Shown: positions 19,217-28,560 of the stretch, piece by piece
Layout: each line of letters starts with the position of its first letter
Numbering within the stretch: position 1 is the first letter of the stretch
Assembly (NCBI GenBank): GCA_003609755.1
Contig: AP017991.1
Coordinates: 1,815,501 to 1,879,500 of the forward strand
Reading direction: 5' to 3'
Source of the DNA: Planktothrix agardhii NIES-204
GTDB lineage: Bacteria > Cyanobacteriota > Cyanobacteriia > Cyanobacteriales > Microcoleaceae
DNA: 64,000 bases
Position numbers and translations under genes: made by a program
Notes under the pieces: model-generated
Told to the model about the DNA's origin: nothing
The model's input: only the letters and a program-made list of their open reading frames with translations
Databases searched by the model: none

Positions 19217-19697
19217 CAATTACTCCTCATCACACCACACCACACCACACCAATAACACGCGATATCATATCAAGAATTGTTTTTTACCGATACTCCCTA
19301 GCAAACATTTTTCAGATGGCATTTTGCACTAATATTTTTAGATTTTAGGCAAATTGAGTCTGATCGGTAGTTGTATAGTTCTGAAAACCCTAGACAAATA
19401 TCTCAGGTCTTACTTAGCCACTAACCGCACTGGATGAACTACAACACCCTCTATCCCGTTACTAAAAGTGTTCAGGACTGCTTTTCTAATACCATATACC
19501 CCTAAGTTTGTAAATCACCGGATTTTCTCTGAATCGATCAAGGGATTCAGGAGACGGAGCGGTGAACCCTAAACCTAGCACTGTTGAATCTAGTTTTAAT
19601 CCCGACAAAAAAGGTCGGGTATTGTTGACGACATTTTTGAGGTTGTGATACCTTAATTTCAACATCGCAGTATCAGATTCACAGTGGAGGACAGGTC
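19217..19697 (+). promoter_or_regulatory. murC/thrC divergent intergenic region with structured thrC leader
   Basis: About 480 bp between divergent murC and thrC. Close to murC is a short CACAC microsatellite (about 19231-19250). Close to thrC the plus strand can form two hairpins: TCTCTGAATC pairing with GATTCAGGAGA (19526-19554, one bulge) and CCCGAC/GTCGGG (19601-19619) with an A-rich loop and no T-run. This suggests a structured 5' UTR. I could not match it to a riboswitch class that I know. A GGAGG-type ribosome site (GTGGAGGAC) precedes the thrC ATG by 7 nt. Confidence 0.45.
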
Positions 19698-21002
19698 ATG
19701 ACTCAGGCAACAACCAACAACTTAGCACTCACAGGCGCTACCTTTGACAAATTAAAATGTAAAGAGTGTGGGGAAGAATACGCCCCCGAAGCCAAGCACG
19801 TTTGTGAAGTCTGTTTTGGCCCATTAGAAGTCCAGTACAACTATGACCTGCTCCGCCAAACCGTAACTCGCGCTACGATTGAAGCTGGCCCTAACTCGAT
19901 TTGGCGTTATCGGAAGTTCCTGCCTGTCGCTACTGAGAATGTGATTGATGTGGGTACGGGAATGACTCCCCTGATTAAGTCGGAACGGTTGGCCCGTCGC
20001 CTGGGTTTAAAAAATCTGTATATTAAAAACGATGCTGTGAATATGCCCACTCTGAGCTTCAAAGATCGGGTGGTGTCCGTTGCCTTGAGTCGCGCTAGAG
20101 AATTAGGATTTTCGACGGTTTCCTGTGCTAGTACCGGAAATTTGGCCAACTCCACGGCCGCCATTGCTGCCAGAGCAGGTCTGGACTGCTGCGTGTTCAT
20201 CCCGGCAGATTTAGAAGCGGGTAAAATCCTGGGGACTTTAATCTACAACCCGATTTTAATGGCCGTTAAAGGTAATTACGATCAAGTCAACCGCCTCTGT
20301 TCAGAAGTGGCTAATACCCACGGCTGGGGATTTGTGAATATTAACCTACGTCCCTACTATTCCGAAGGTTCAAAAACCTTGGGCTATGAAGTCATCGAAC
20401 AACTGGGCTGGAAATTACCCGACCATATTGTTGCTCCCATTGCCTCCGGTTCCCTATTCACTAAAATTCATAAAGGTTTCCGAGAATTTGTTGAAGTCGG
20501 TTTAGTTGATGACAAACCCGTGCGTTTCAGTGGAGCCCAGGCGGAAGGTTGTTCTCCCGTTGCTACGGCGTTTAAAGAAGGACGGGATTTTATTACTCCA
20601 GTTAAACCTAATACTATTGCTAAATCCATTGCTATTGGCAACCCCGCCGATGGAATTTATGCTGTTGAATTAGCGAACAAAACTAACGGAAATATTGAAT
20701 CTGTCAATGATGACGAAGTGATTCAAGGAATGAAATTATTAGCTGAAACCGAAGGTATTTTTACAGAAACTGCCGGAGGAACAACTATTGCCGTCTTGAA
20801 AAAATTGGTAGAAGCGGGTAAAATTGATCCTGAAGAAACTACCGTTGTTTATATTACTGGAAATGGCTTAAAAACTCAAGAAGCCATCCAAGGTTATGTC
20901 GGTGAACCCTTAACTATTGAACCGAAATTAGAAAGTTTTGAACGGGCAATTGAACGCGCTCGTACTTTAGATCGTTTGGAATGGCAACAAGTGTTAGTTT
21001 AG
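19698..21002 (+). CDS. thrC: Threonine synthase
   Basis: PLP-dependent enzyme converting O-phosphohomoserine to threonine. 434 residues. An N-terminal rubredoxin-like zinc site (CKECGEEY and CEVCFGP, residues 20-41) precedes the fold type II PLP domain: the lysine-containing SFKDRVVSVALSRA, ASTGNLANSTAA, PIASGSLFTKI (phosphate-binding Gly/Ser loop), and GNGLKTQEAI near the end. This zinc-ribbon type is common in cyanobacteria. A ubiquitin-like small sulfur carrier gene follows 64 nt downstream. Confidence 0.96.
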   Translation: MTQATTNNLALTGATFDKLKCKECGEEYAPEAKHVCEVCFGPLEVQYNYDLLRQTVTRATIEAGPNSIWRYRKFLPVATENVIDVGTGMTPLIKSERLARRLGLKNLYIKNDAVNMPTLSFKDRVVSVALSRARELGFSTVSCASTGNLANSTAAIAARAGLDCCVFIPADLEAGKILGTLIYNPILMAVKGNYDQVNRLCSEVANTHGWGFVNINLRPYYSEGSKTLGYEVIEQLGWKLPDHIVAPIASGSLFTKIHKGFREFVEVGLVDDKPVRFSGAQAEGCSPVATAFKEGRDFITPVKPNTIAKSIAIGNPADGIYAVELANKTNGNIESVNDDEVIQGMKLLAETEGIFTETAGGTTIAVLKKLVEAGKIDPEETTVVYITGNGLKTQEAIQGYVGEPLTIEPKLESFERAIERARTLDRLEWQQVLV

Positions 21003-21066
21003 GTTTAAAATAGTCTAAAACGTTTCTGCTCAACCCCAACTGTTAATTTATTGTCCTGTTGAACCT

Positions 21067-21342
21067 ATGACCGTTAAAGTTTTAATTCCCACACCCCTGC
21101 AAAAATTTACGAAAAATCAAGCAAAGGTTGAGTGTGCAGGTTCTAGCATTTCTGAATTGATTGAAGATTTAGAAGCAAGTTTTCCCGGTATTAAAAAAAG
21201 TCTCTGTGATGAGAAAGGAAAACCACGGAAATTCTTGAATTTCTATGTGAATAGCGAAGATATTCGTTTCTTAGAAGGAACTGAAACCAAACTAGAATCT
21301 GGGGATGAGGTGAGTATTGTTCCGGCGGTTGCTGGTGGTTGA
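21067..21342 (+). CDS. Ubiquitin-like small sulfur carrier (MoaD/ThiS/CysO-like)
   Basis: 91-residue beta-grasp protein ending in the diagnostic diglycine (VPAVAGG). It resembles CysO, the carrier whose C-terminal thiocarboxylate supplies sulfur for alternative cysteine synthesis in actinobacteria, more than a classical MoaD: FVNSEDIR-type residues ([13 protein letters not shown]) and the acidic end [14 protein letters not shown] match that branch. It follows thrC, as it does in other cyanobacteria, suggesting a pathway link with amino acid metabolism. A JAMM peptidase (42869) and a MoeB-rhodanese (43430) that could process and load it are elsewhere in the window. Confidence 0.85.
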   Translation: MTVKVLIPTPLQKFTKNQAKVECAGSSISELIEDLEASFPGIKKSLCDEKGKPRKFLNFYVNSEDIRFLEGTETKLESGDEVSIVPAVAGG

Positions 21343-21372
21343 TTCAGTAATTGGATTTGATTATATTTACCG

Positions 21373-21418
21373 AAAAACCCCTATTTTCAGCCCTGAAGGG
21401 CTTACTACAGGGGTTTTT
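21373..21418. terminator. Bidirectional terminator between the sulfur carrier and rsmG
   Basis: AAAAACCCCT (21373-21382) pairs with AGGGGTTTTT (21409-21418), enclosing an inner hairpin AGCCCTGAAGGGCT. It has A-runs and T-runs on either side, so it can act on both strands. The rsmG stop codon (21405-21407) lies inside it. The inner GCCCTGAAGGGCTTACTAC is a dispersed repeat seen again near 40510. Confidence 0.8.
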
Positions 21419-22154
21419 GACCAGGAATTCCAATAGCGCGGGGATATTGTTTAGCCGTGGGTCTGACTTTTTTTAAATATAAACAATGGCGAATACTTTG
21501 GGTTAAAGGAGTGGTAAACCCATCCACAGATTCTAGCACTCCTCCTAATTGTTTAACCGCCGAGATTAACTGTTGTTCTTCTTCCGGTGTCCAATGACCG
21601 CGATAGAGAATTGCCGTCCCTCCCACCTTTAATAAGGGTAGTGCATATTCAGCACTCACCGAGGGCGGTGCAACGGCCCTTAATAGCGCAAAATCGTAGG
21701 ATTCTCGATGTTTTGGATGTTGACCAAGAGCTTCCGCCCGACCCACCCAAGGAATAGTATTATTGATCTTTAATTCTTCTAAAATAGTAGTTAATGCCGT
21801 AATTTTTTTCCGAGTTGAGTCTAAAAGGGTGACGGAAGACTCAGGAAAAATTATAGCCAAAGCGATGCCAGGAAAACCCCCACCTGTCCCAATATCAATA
21901 AATTTTGTCCCTGGGGAGAGGAGATTTTTTTCTGATAATAAAAAGGAAATTCCTCGGAGAGAATCCCATAAATGTTTTTCCCAAAATTCTTGGGGTTCAG
22001 TGATGCGAGTTAAGTTAAGTTGTTGATTAAATTGAATAATTAACTCAAATAATTGTTGAAATAAAACCTGTTGTTCGGGAGTTGGTTGCCAATTTAAGGT
22101 TTCTTGCCAAACGGCGTTCATATCAGGTAATTGGGGAGCGGAAATTTGATTCAT
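21405..22154 (-). CDS. rsmG: 16S rRNA (guanine527-N7)-methyltransferase
   Basis: SAM-dependent methyltransferase modifying G527 of 16S rRNA. 249 residues. Family motifs: NLTRITEPQEFWEKHLWDSL in the N-terminal helix region, the SAM loop DIGTGGGFPGIALAI, the acidic strand-2 end VTLLDSTRKKI, and GRAEALG followed by FALLRAVAPPS. Its last three codons lie in the terminator hairpin shared with the convergent sulfur carrier gene. The ABC ATPase gene starts 18 nt upstream, so the two are probably cotranscribed. Confidence 0.96.
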   Translation of the reverse strand: MNQISAPQLPDMNAVWQETLNWQPTPEQQVLFQQLFELIIQFNQQLNLTRITEPQEFWEKHLWDSLRGISFLLSEKNLLSPGTKFIDIGTGGGFPGIALAIIFPESSVTLLDSTRKKITALTTILEELKINNTIPWVGRAEALGQHPKHRESYDFALLRAVAPPSVSAEYALPLLKVGGTAILYRGHWTPEEEQQLISAVKQLGGVLESVDGFTTPLTQSIRHCLYLKKVRPTAKQYPRAIGIPGQKPL

Positions 22155-22172
22155 AATTCAATTCACTAAAAA

Positions 22173-22856
22173 TTAAACGGGAGGAAAAGCGGCAATTTTG
22201 TGTTTTTCTTCGATTGCCATGGCATTAATATCTAGGGCGGTTAAATGACCCTGTTTTAATGACCAACAACGGTCAGCCAAACTAAATAATTCTCTGGCAT
22301 CATGGGTAACAACTAATAACGTCCAATGTTTTTTTAATTTACCTAATAAATTAATTAATTGTTGTCGCATTGACCAGTCTAACCCGGCGGTGGGTTCATC
22401 TAGCATTAAAATATGGGGTTGACGAATTAATTGTACCGCTAAGGCCAGACGTCTTTGCTGTCCGCCACTGAGGGAATGGGGCGCGACCTGTAAAGATAAA
22501 TGGCCCAATCCCACTTCCTCTAAGGCTTTATCAACCTGTTCTGCGTCGATTTCGGGATGACCCAGGCGCAATTCCTCTAAAATTGTACCCCCGCAAAAAT
22601 GTCGTTCTGGAAATTGAAACACTAAACCCACCAGTTGTTGTAGGTGTTCTGGGGTCAATTCTTGCTCCCGCCAGCGAATATTTCCCTGGGTTTTTGTGGC
22701 CAAACCAGATAAAATCTCTAGTAGTGTGCTTTTCCCCGATCCACTAGGCCCAATAATCAGTCCCATTTGCTGTGGCGCCAATTCTAAGTTAACTTGGGTT
22801 AAAATCGAGTGGTCACTAGCGGCGGGATGATAAACTAAGTTTTTGATATAAAGCAT
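22173..22856 (-). CDS. ABC transporter ATP-binding protein (cobalt/ECF-like type)
   Basis: 227-residue single ABC ATPase. Walker A IIGPSGSGKSTLLEIL is at residues 34-49, the Q-loop in VGLVFQFPERHF, signature LSGGQQRRLALA, Walker B HILMLDEPTAG and the H-loop VVTHDARE. FQFPERHFCGGTI after the Q-loop is typical of ECF/cobalt-type ATPases and of the plastid NAP14-like group. No permease is adjacent, so the partner and substrate are unknown. It is upstream of rsmG in a likely operon. Confidence 0.88.
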   Translation of the reverse strand: MLYIKNLVYHPAASDHSILTQVNLELAPQQMGLIIGPSGSGKSTLLEILSGLATKTQGNIRWREQELTPEHLQQLVGLVFQFPERHFCGGTILEELRLGHPEIDAEQVDKALEEVGLGHLSLQVAPHSLSGGQQRRLALAVQLIRQPHILMLDEPTAGLDWSMRQQLINLLGKLKKHWTLLVVTHDARELFSLADRCWSLKQGHLTALDINAMAIEEKHKIAAFPPV

Positions 22857-22885
22857 CAGAAAAATATAGCAGGGAAAGGGGAACA

Positions 22886-22930
22886 GCCCCCCCCTAGCCC
22901 CCCGTGCACGGGGGGCTAGGGGGGGGAGGG
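22886..22930. repeat. GC-rich palindromic repeat centred on GTGCAC
   Basis: A near-perfect palindrome of C-runs and G-runs with CCCCTAG arms around GTGCAC (22904-22909), followed by GGGAACAGGGGTAA. It is one of at least four full copies in the window (others at 5931, 36972, 46805). It separates the ABC ATPase from the TPR gene and could form a very stable hairpin. Confidence 0.85.
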
Positions 22931-23114
22931 AACAGGGGTAAAGACTTCAATCATTGATAGTCCAACCCAAAAACGAGGCAAAAGCAATGGTCAAATCACT
23001 AATTGCTTTGGATTATAACATATTTATCAGTAATCAGTTGATTAATTAACAGTTAACTTTTTGTTCCTTTCCAATTTAATCACTCTTTAGTTGTTTACTC
23101 ATTGATTAAAAATA

Positions 23115-24146
23115 ATGATTTATTCTTATTTTAAAAATCCCAAACTATTTTCAATTTTGAAAAAATTTGTCCTGGGCATTAATACAGGTTTAATTGTATT
23201 TAGTTTGGGGGTAAATCTTGTTTTTGCTGCTGATCCATTTCGTAAAAATGAGCCTCGTCCGATTGGAAATCAAACGGAATCTGCTTTTAAATCCATGTTT
23301 GCCCAGGGGAATTATAAACAAGCCAAGGAATATTTAGAAAAAGCGCAATCTCAAGAAACCAATGAACCTTTAGTTTATGCTCTTTTAGCTTCTTTAGCTT
23401 ATCAGGATCAGGATTTTACAGCCTTAAAAACCTATAGTGATAAAACCCTAGAAACCGCCAAGTTATTAAGTACAAAAGATCCTTTACGCGGTAATCTCTA
23501 TGTGGCGGTTGGTTTATTTTTACAGGGAGGTCATACTTTAGTCACAGAAGGTACACTCAAAGGCGCACCTAAAGCACTCAATAAATTACAAGAGGTGTTA
23601 AAGTTTTTAGATGTCGCTCAAAAAATTGATCCTCAAGATCCCGAACTCAATTTAATTCAAGGTTATATGGATTTATTATTATCCTTAAATCTTCCTTTTT
23701 CTGACTCAAAAAAAGCAATTAATCAATTAGAAAAACAAGCGGAACCTCGTTATTTAGTCTATCGTGGTATTGCCGTGGGCTATAAAAATTTAGGTCAACC
23801 GGATCAAGCTTTAACTTATACTGAAAAAGCCCTATCTGAAGCTCCTAATCATCCAGAAGTATTATATTTAAAAGCCCAAATATTAGCCGACCAGGGGAAA
23901 AAATTAAAAGCAGAAAATCAAACCACAACCCCGACCCAGTTAAAAGAAGCCCAACAATATTTTACTCAATCTTTGGGTCAATCGGATCAACTTCCTAAAC
24001 GATTAGTGGCTCAAATTTTTTATGAACAATGCAAAAATTTAAACCGCATTGATAATCAAAGTCGTCCCTGTGATCCCTTGCGAGATACAATTAGAAATGC
24101 CAATGGTCTTTGGGGGCCAACTGCGAATCAATTACCACCTTTATAG
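23115..24146 (+). CDS. Secreted/anchored TPR protein (Sll0314-like family)
   Basis: 343 residues with a hydrophobic N-terminal segment (about residues 18-38) that reads like a signal peptide ending LVFAAD. The remainder is helical with tetratricopeptide-like units (FAQGNYKQAKEYLEKAQ, LVYRGIAVGYKNLGQPDQAL). The AADPFRKNEPRPIG mature start is characteristic of a TPR family conserved in cyanobacteria (the Sll0314/Alr1548 group, recalled rather than searched). Function unknown. The downstream DUF3531 gene begins 9 nt after the stop, so they form a two-gene unit. Confidence 0.75.
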   Translation: MIYSYFKNPKLFSILKKFVLGINTGLIVFSLGVNLVFAADPFRKNEPRPIGNQTESAFKSMFAQGNYKQAKEYLEKAQSQETNEPLVYALLASLAYQDQDFTALKTYSDKTLETAKLLSTKDPLRGNLYVAVGLFLQGGHTLVTEGTLKGAPKALNKLQEVLKFLDVAQKIDPQDPELNLIQGYMDLLLSLNLPFSDSKKAINQLEKQAEPRYLVYRGIAVGYKNLGQPDQALTYTEKALSEAPNHPEVLYLKAQILADQGKKLKAENQTTTPTQLKEAQQYFTQSLGQSDQLPKRLVAQIFYEQCKNLNRIDNQSRPCDPLRDTIRNANGLWGPTANQLPPL

Positions 24147-24155
24147 CTTTTAATT

Positions 24156-24608
24156 ATGGAAGTTTTGTTTAGAGAATGTAATCCTTTTGATATTTGGATT
24201 TGGCTACAATTTCAAACCGTCCCCTCCCGCAGTGAACGGGATTATATTGAGGAAGTTTTTGATTCCTGGTTTTTATTAGGAAAAATGGGCGGATTTAATG
24301 CTGAAAATCTCCAGGTTCAGGACACGGGAATTGACCTAAATTATATGACCTATGATGATGCCATCGTGGATAATAGTATGATGGCATTGATGCACAATAT
24401 GGGGGAAATAGAATATCAAGGCGTCTGGGCGCGGTGTTGGTTTGATTTGGGAACCAGTGATGCTTTTGCTCTTGATGTTTTAATTAACACCTTTCGTCAA
24501 CTCAGCCAAGAATATGTGACTATTGAAAAAATTATTATTGGCGGTGAAAATGAAGATTGGCTGATTGAAAAAGACATTTATCAATCCAGTGTAGGCGATT
24601 ATAATTAA
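24156..24608 (+). CDS. DUF3531 family protein
   Basis: 150-residue soluble acidic protein matching the DUF3531 family known from cyanobacteria and chloroplasts. Recognisable segments are the N-terminal ECNPFDIWIWLQF, the central LLGKMGGFNAENLQV, and WARCWFDLGTSDAFALDVLINT. No catalytic motif is apparent and its function is unknown. It starts 9 nt after the TPR gene on the same strand and is probably cotranscribed. Confidence 0.8.
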   Translation: MEVLFRECNPFDIWIWLQFQTVPSRSERDYIEEVFDSWFLLGKMGGFNAENLQVQDTGIDLNYMTYDDAIVDNSMMALMHNMGEIEYQGVWARCWFDLGTSDAFALDVLINTFRQLSQEYVTIEKIIIGGENEDWLIEKDIYQSSVGDYN

Positions 24609-24845
24609 TCTTACTAGGTTTAAGGAAGGTAAGTCTAAACAGTAGGCTAAGTTCACTGATGAATAAAACTATTGATTTTAATTTAACTTCCGGCTTGACA
24701 AACATAGCCTAACAGATCTTGAGTTGCCTGACTTTGGGGAGAATAAGTAGTATCATATCTTCCTCTATAGATGAGTTTCATTCCAGATTAGCCGAGAATT
24801 GGAGATTTTGGGATAAAACTTTACATAAAGTTAATCTTTTTATTA

Positions 24846-25904
24846 TCAACTTGATAGGGGGTTAGACATCAATGTTTCGAGTTCTAACTTCTGTTTATCA
24901 ATTAAATACAGTTGATCTAATTGTTTCCAAACCTCTTGTAATAAAGCATCTAAACCCATTCCAACCACCGCAGAAATCATAAAAATAGGGCTTTGATTCA
25001 ATTCTTGCAATTGAGCAGCAAGGGCTTGAATTTCTGGGCTTTCCGTATCGACTGCATCGACTTTATTAAAAGCTACAATTTGAGGGCGTTCTCCTAATCC
25101 TCTCCCATAAGCTTTTAATTCCTCTTGAATGGTATGATAATTGGCAATGGGGTCACTATCGGTAATATCAATTAAGTGTAATAAAACCCGAGTTCGTTCA
25201 ATATGTCGGAGGAATTCATGACCTAACCCCGCCCCTAAATGGGCGCCTTCAATTAACCCAGGAATATCGGCAAAAACCGTACCGTCTCCCGTGGGTTTTC
25301 TGACTACTCCCAAGTTAGGAATTAAGGTGGTAAACGGATAATCAGCAATTTTAGGACGGGCTGCGGATAATGCGGAAATTAAGGTGGATTTTCCGGCATT
25401 AGGTAAACCAATAATTCCGACTTCTGCTAATAATTTTAATTCTAATCTTAACCGTCGATTTTCCCCTTCTAATCCGGGTAAAGCATATTCAGGGGCGCGA
25501 TTACGGTTACTTAAAAAAAACTTATTTCCTAATCCCCCTTTACCTCCGGCTGCTACACAAAATTGTTGATTTTTTTCGATTAAATCTCCTAATATTTCAT
25601 CGGTATTAGCGTCATAAACCACTGTTCCCAATGGTACTTCAATTATACAATCTTCTCCCTGTGCCCCCGTCATATTTTTCGGGCCGCCTCGTTTACCATC
25701 ATCGGCCTTAAATTTATGGTTATATCGAAAATCTAAGAGGGTTTGTAGGTTGTCAACAGCTATTAATATAACTGAACCTCCTTTCCCGCCATTCCCTCCG
25801 GCTGGGCCCCCAGCAGGAACATATTTTTCTCGTCGAAAAGCAACGACTCCATCGCCTCCTTTTCCGGCTTCGACTTCAACTTCAACCTGATCAATAAATT
25901 GCAT
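24846..25904 (-). CDS. obgE: GTPase Obg
   Basis: Ribosome-associated GTPase of large subunit assembly and stress signalling. 352 residues: an N-terminal Gly-rich Obg domain ([20 protein letters not shown] and several GGxGG turns, residues 1-158), then the G domain with G1 [12 protein letters not shown], switch-I DYPFTTL, G3 [11 protein letters not shown]4 NKVD and G5 SAV. It lacks the longer C-terminal OCT domain of some homologues, as is usual in cyanobacteria. Single gene. Confidence 0.97.
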   Translation of the reverse strand: MQFIDQVEVEVEAGKGGDGVVAFRREKYVPAGGPAGGNGGKGGSVILIAVDNLQTLLDFRYNHKFKADDGKRGGPKNMTGAQGEDCIIEVPLGTVVYDANTDEILGDLIEKNQQFCVAAGGKGGLGNKFFLSNRNRAPEYALPGLEGENRRLRLELKLLAEVGIIGLPNAGKSTLISALSAARPKIADYPFTTLIPNLGVVRKPTGDGTVFADIPGLIEGAHLGAGLGHEFLRHIERTRVLLHLIDITDSDPIANYHTIQEELKAYGRGLGERPQIVAFNKVDAVDTESPEIQALAAQLQELNQSPIFMISAVVGMGLDALLQEVWKQLDQLYLIDKQKLELETLMSNPLSS

Positions 25905-26001
25905 TTTATTTAATTTGAAATGAGTAGGATATTGGAACCTCCTAAACCCCTTTTTTTCAAGGGGTTATAGGGGTCTGAACGATTGCTAAAAATCAATATT
26001 T

Positions 26002-26724
26002 TTAGCTACGATTTGCCTGGAAATAATAATAAGTTGCCATCGGAACCACCGTCGCCACGATTAACAAGACCACTACTATAATTGTAGCACTCATATCGTC
26101 AGTTTCTTCAGCTGATTTAAAGGTGCTTTCAACACTAATATTATCTTGTTCTAGGGGCGGGCCAGGATCGGGTTCTCCCGATAAAACAGCAGAGATGCGA
26201 TCGCTGGCTGCAATAAACGCCTCATTATATTTATCTCCTTTACGAAGGGGATATTTTAGGGTTTTTTCCACCACACTTTCAGCTATTTCATCGGTTAATA
26301 AAGATTTGGTTTTTTCTCCTGTTTGGATCGCCGCATTATTCGTTAGTAAATCTAAAACCAATAAAGTTTGATTCGTCGCAACTTCAGGAGTCGGAAACCA
26401 TTTTTGAAAGACTTTTTCGGTAAAAGTTTCAATGGTTTCTCCATAATCTAAACGGCGAATAGTTAAAAATCTAACTTCATATCCGGTTGTTTTTGCTAAC
26501 TCAGATAAGCTATTATTTAAACGTCCTTCTGTACTACGGCTGAGAACACCATCGAGTTCCACAACCCAAGTTTGCTCACCGGAAGATACAGTTGGAACTT
26601 GATAAACTCCCGTGGCTAAAGCCGGAGTTGCTGAAAATCCAAGAATCACCGTTAACAGGAGGGAAATTATGAATCCTGTTAATAAGTTCCCTCGATTTAA
26701 TATTGTTTTAAGTTGTTGTATCAT
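26002..26724 (-). CDS. TPM domain protein, Psb32-like
   Basis: 240 residues with an N-terminal hydrophobic signal segment (about 14-37, ending TPALATG), a TPM (TLP18.3/Psb32/MOLO-1) domain over about residues 45-190 (QTWVVELDGVLSRSTEG, TGYEVRFLTIRRLDYGE, NQTLLVLDLLTNNAAI), an acidic linker and a C-terminal transmembrane helix (about 212-232). This layout matches Psb32, a thylakoid lumen-facing protein that protects photosystem II and speeds its repair. A role in PSII repair follows from the family; other TPM proteins exist, so the symbol is not assigned firmly. Confidence 0.8.
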   Translation of the reverse strand: MIQQLKTILNRGNLLTGFIISLLLTVILGFSATPALATGVYQVPTVSSGEQTWVVELDGVLSRSTEGRLNNSLSELAKTTGYEVRFLTIRRLDYGETIETFTEKVFQKWFPTPEVATNQTLLVLDLLTNNAAIQTGEKTKSLLTDEIAESVVEKTLKYPLRKGDKYNEAFIAASDRISAVLSGEPDPGPPLEQDNISVESTFKSAEETDDMSATIIVVVLLIVATVVPMATYYYFQANRS

Positions 26725-26831
26725 TGTCAGAATTGATCTTATGAGTGCAGGGTTTCCCTATACTAACTATACAAGACAATGGTTTTCCTTTGTCTGCTAA
26801 CAATCAACAGTGAACTTTATCCCCTGTTATT

Positions 26832-28553
26832 ATGCCAAGTTTGTTTGATGTTGAACATCTGAGGGTCGCCTATCCCCACTCCCGCAAGGCTCAAATTTGG
26901 GCCGTTGATGATGTCTGCTTTTCCCTACAACCCGGAGAACGTCTGGGACTTGTAGGGGAGTCCGGTTGCGGAAAATCCACCATTGGGCGGGCGGTGATGC
27001 GGTTGTTACCCACAACCAGCCAAATTGAAGGACAGGTGCGGTTTGAAGGACAACCCGTGTTTGGGATGGATGAAAAACGGTTGCAAAAGTTTCGGGGGGA
27101 GGCGGTGGCTTTGGTTTTTCAAGACCCCATGACTCGCCTTGACCCGTTGATGACCATTGGCGATCATTGTTTAGAAACCCTCAAAGCTCATCGTCCTCAA
27201 TTATCTAATTCCCAAGCTAAAAATAAAGCATTAGAAGTATTAGAATCGGTAAAAATTCCCGCCAATCGGTGGTCACAATATCCCCATGAATTTAGTGGGG
27301 GAATGCGTCAAAGAGTTGCGATCGCTTTAGCTTTATTACTTGACCCTAAATTAATTGTAGCCGATGAACCTACTACCAGTTTAGATGTCACAGTTTCCGC
27401 TCAAATTTTACAGGAATTAACCCGACTTTGTGAACAACGGGGAACAGCTATTTTATTGATTTCCCATGATTTAGCTATGGTGGGGGAATATTGCGATCGA
27501 ATTGCGGTAATGTATCAGGGAAAAATGGTGGAAATGGGAGCATCGGAAACGGTGTTTCAAAATCCCCAACATCCCTATACTCAATCTTTATTAAAGTCAG
27601 CTTTACATTTACAGGATATTGAAAATAAAGCAGTTAATTCTGGCTTAGAAACGAGTACATCTGCTACTAAACCCCTATTATCAATTAAAAATTTACAAAA
27701 ATATTATACCCTAGAAGCTGGATTTATTCAACAACTTTTTTCCAAATTATCAATTAAAAATTTACAAAAATATTATACCCTAGAAGCTGGATTTATTCAA
27801 CAACTTTTTTCCAAACAAAAAAAATCCGTGATTAAGGCTGTTGATGGGATTAATTTAGAATTATATCCTGGGGAAATATTGGGTTTAGTGGGAGAATCGG
27901 GTTGTGGAAAAAGTACCCTCTCTCGGACTATTTTACAACTAATTCGGGCAACAAATGGTAGTGTAGAATTTTTAGGAACAGATTTAACTAAATTATCCTC
28001 TGAACAGGTGCGAAAATATCGCCGTCAAATGCAAATGGTATTTCAAGATCCTAATGCTTGCTTAAATCCAATGATGACGGTGGGAGAAAGTATTGCTGAT
28101 CCGCTTTTTATTCATAAATTAGCAACTCCAGAGGAGGCAAAAAACCAAGTTTTAGCGATGTTAGAAAGGGTGGGATTAACACCAGCAATTGAATATTATC
28201 AACGATATGGGGGGGAATTATCGGGGGGACAACAACAACGAGTAGCGATCGCTAGAGCTTTAATGACCCGTCCCCAATTATTAATTTGTGATGAACCCGT
28301 AAGTATGTTAGATGCGAGTATTCAAGCCCAAGTTTTAGATTTAATGTTAGAATTAAAACAAGAGTTTAATTTAACCTATTTGTTTATTACCCATGATTTA
28401 TGGGTGGCTCGGTTTTTATCCGATCGGATTGCGGTTATGAACGGCGGTAAAATTGTTGAATTAGGAGAAACAGAATCAATATTTACTAATCCCCAACATC
28501 CCTATACCCAAACCCTATTATCCGCTATTCCTTCCCTCGCAAAAACAATATAA
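26832..28553 (+). CDS. Fused dipeptide/oligopeptide-type ABC transporter ATP-binding protein
   Basis: 573 residues with two complete ABC ATPase domains, a DppD-like and a DppF-like unit in one chain. First domain: Walker A GLVGESGCGKSTIGRAV, signature EFSGGMRQRVAIALA, Walker B LIVADEPTTSLD, and the oligopeptide-binding tail NPQHPYTQSLLKS. Second domain: LGLVGESGCGKSTLSRT, LSGGQQQRVAIARAL, LLICDEPVSMLD, and NPQHPYTQTLLSA. It would energise uptake of peptides, or possibly nickel or another substrate, but no permease or binding protein is adjacent. A perfect 69-bp duplication lies at the start of the second domain. Confidence 0.93.
   Translation: MPSLFDVEHLRVAYPHSRKAQIWAVDDVCFSLQPGERLGLVGESGCGKSTIGRAVMRLLPTTSQIEGQVRFEGQPVFGMDEKRLQKFRGEAVALVFQDPMTRLDPLMTIGDHCLETLKAHRPQLSNSQAKNKALEVLESVKIPANRWSQYPHEFSGGMRQRVAIALALLLDPKLIVADEPTTSLDVTVSAQILQELTRLCEQRGTAILLISHDLAMVGEYCDRIAVMYQGKMVEMGASETVFQNPQHPYTQSLLKSALHLQDIENKAVNSGLETSTSATKPLLSIKNLQKYYTLEAGFIQQLFSKLSIKNLQKYYTLEAGFIQQLFSKQKKSVIKAVDGINLELYPGEILGLVGESGCGKSTLSRTILQLIRATNGSVEFLGTDLTKLSSEQVRKYRRQMQMVFQDPNACLNPMMTVGESIADPLFIHKLATPEEAKNQVLAMLERVGLTPAIEYYQRYGGELSGGQQQRVAIARALMTRPQLLICDEPVSMLDASIQAQVLDLMLELKQEFNLTYLFITHDLWVARFLSDRIAVMNGGKIVELGETESIFTNPQHPYTQTLLSAIPSLAKTI
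27678..27815 (+). repeat. Perfect in-frame tandem duplication, 2 x 69 bp, inside the ABC ATPase gene
   Basis: Units 27678-27746 and 27747-27815 are identical. They encode a doubled 23-residue block that begins LSIKNLQKYYTLEAGF and ends IQQLFSK. The frame stays open. The duplicated block is the first beta strand of the second ABC domain, which the family has only once. Confidence 0.97.
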
Positions 28554-28560
28554 TCATCAT

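Noticed and set aside
19526-19620. thrC leader as a c-di-AMP or other known riboswitch
   Set aside because: Conserved core bases of the classes I know are not present; only generic hairpins can be supported.
26832-28553. Frameshift or assembly break at the duplicated segment of the ABC gene
   Set aside because: The duplication is 69 bp, a multiple of three, and both ABC domains stay in one frame, so the gene is not called broken.
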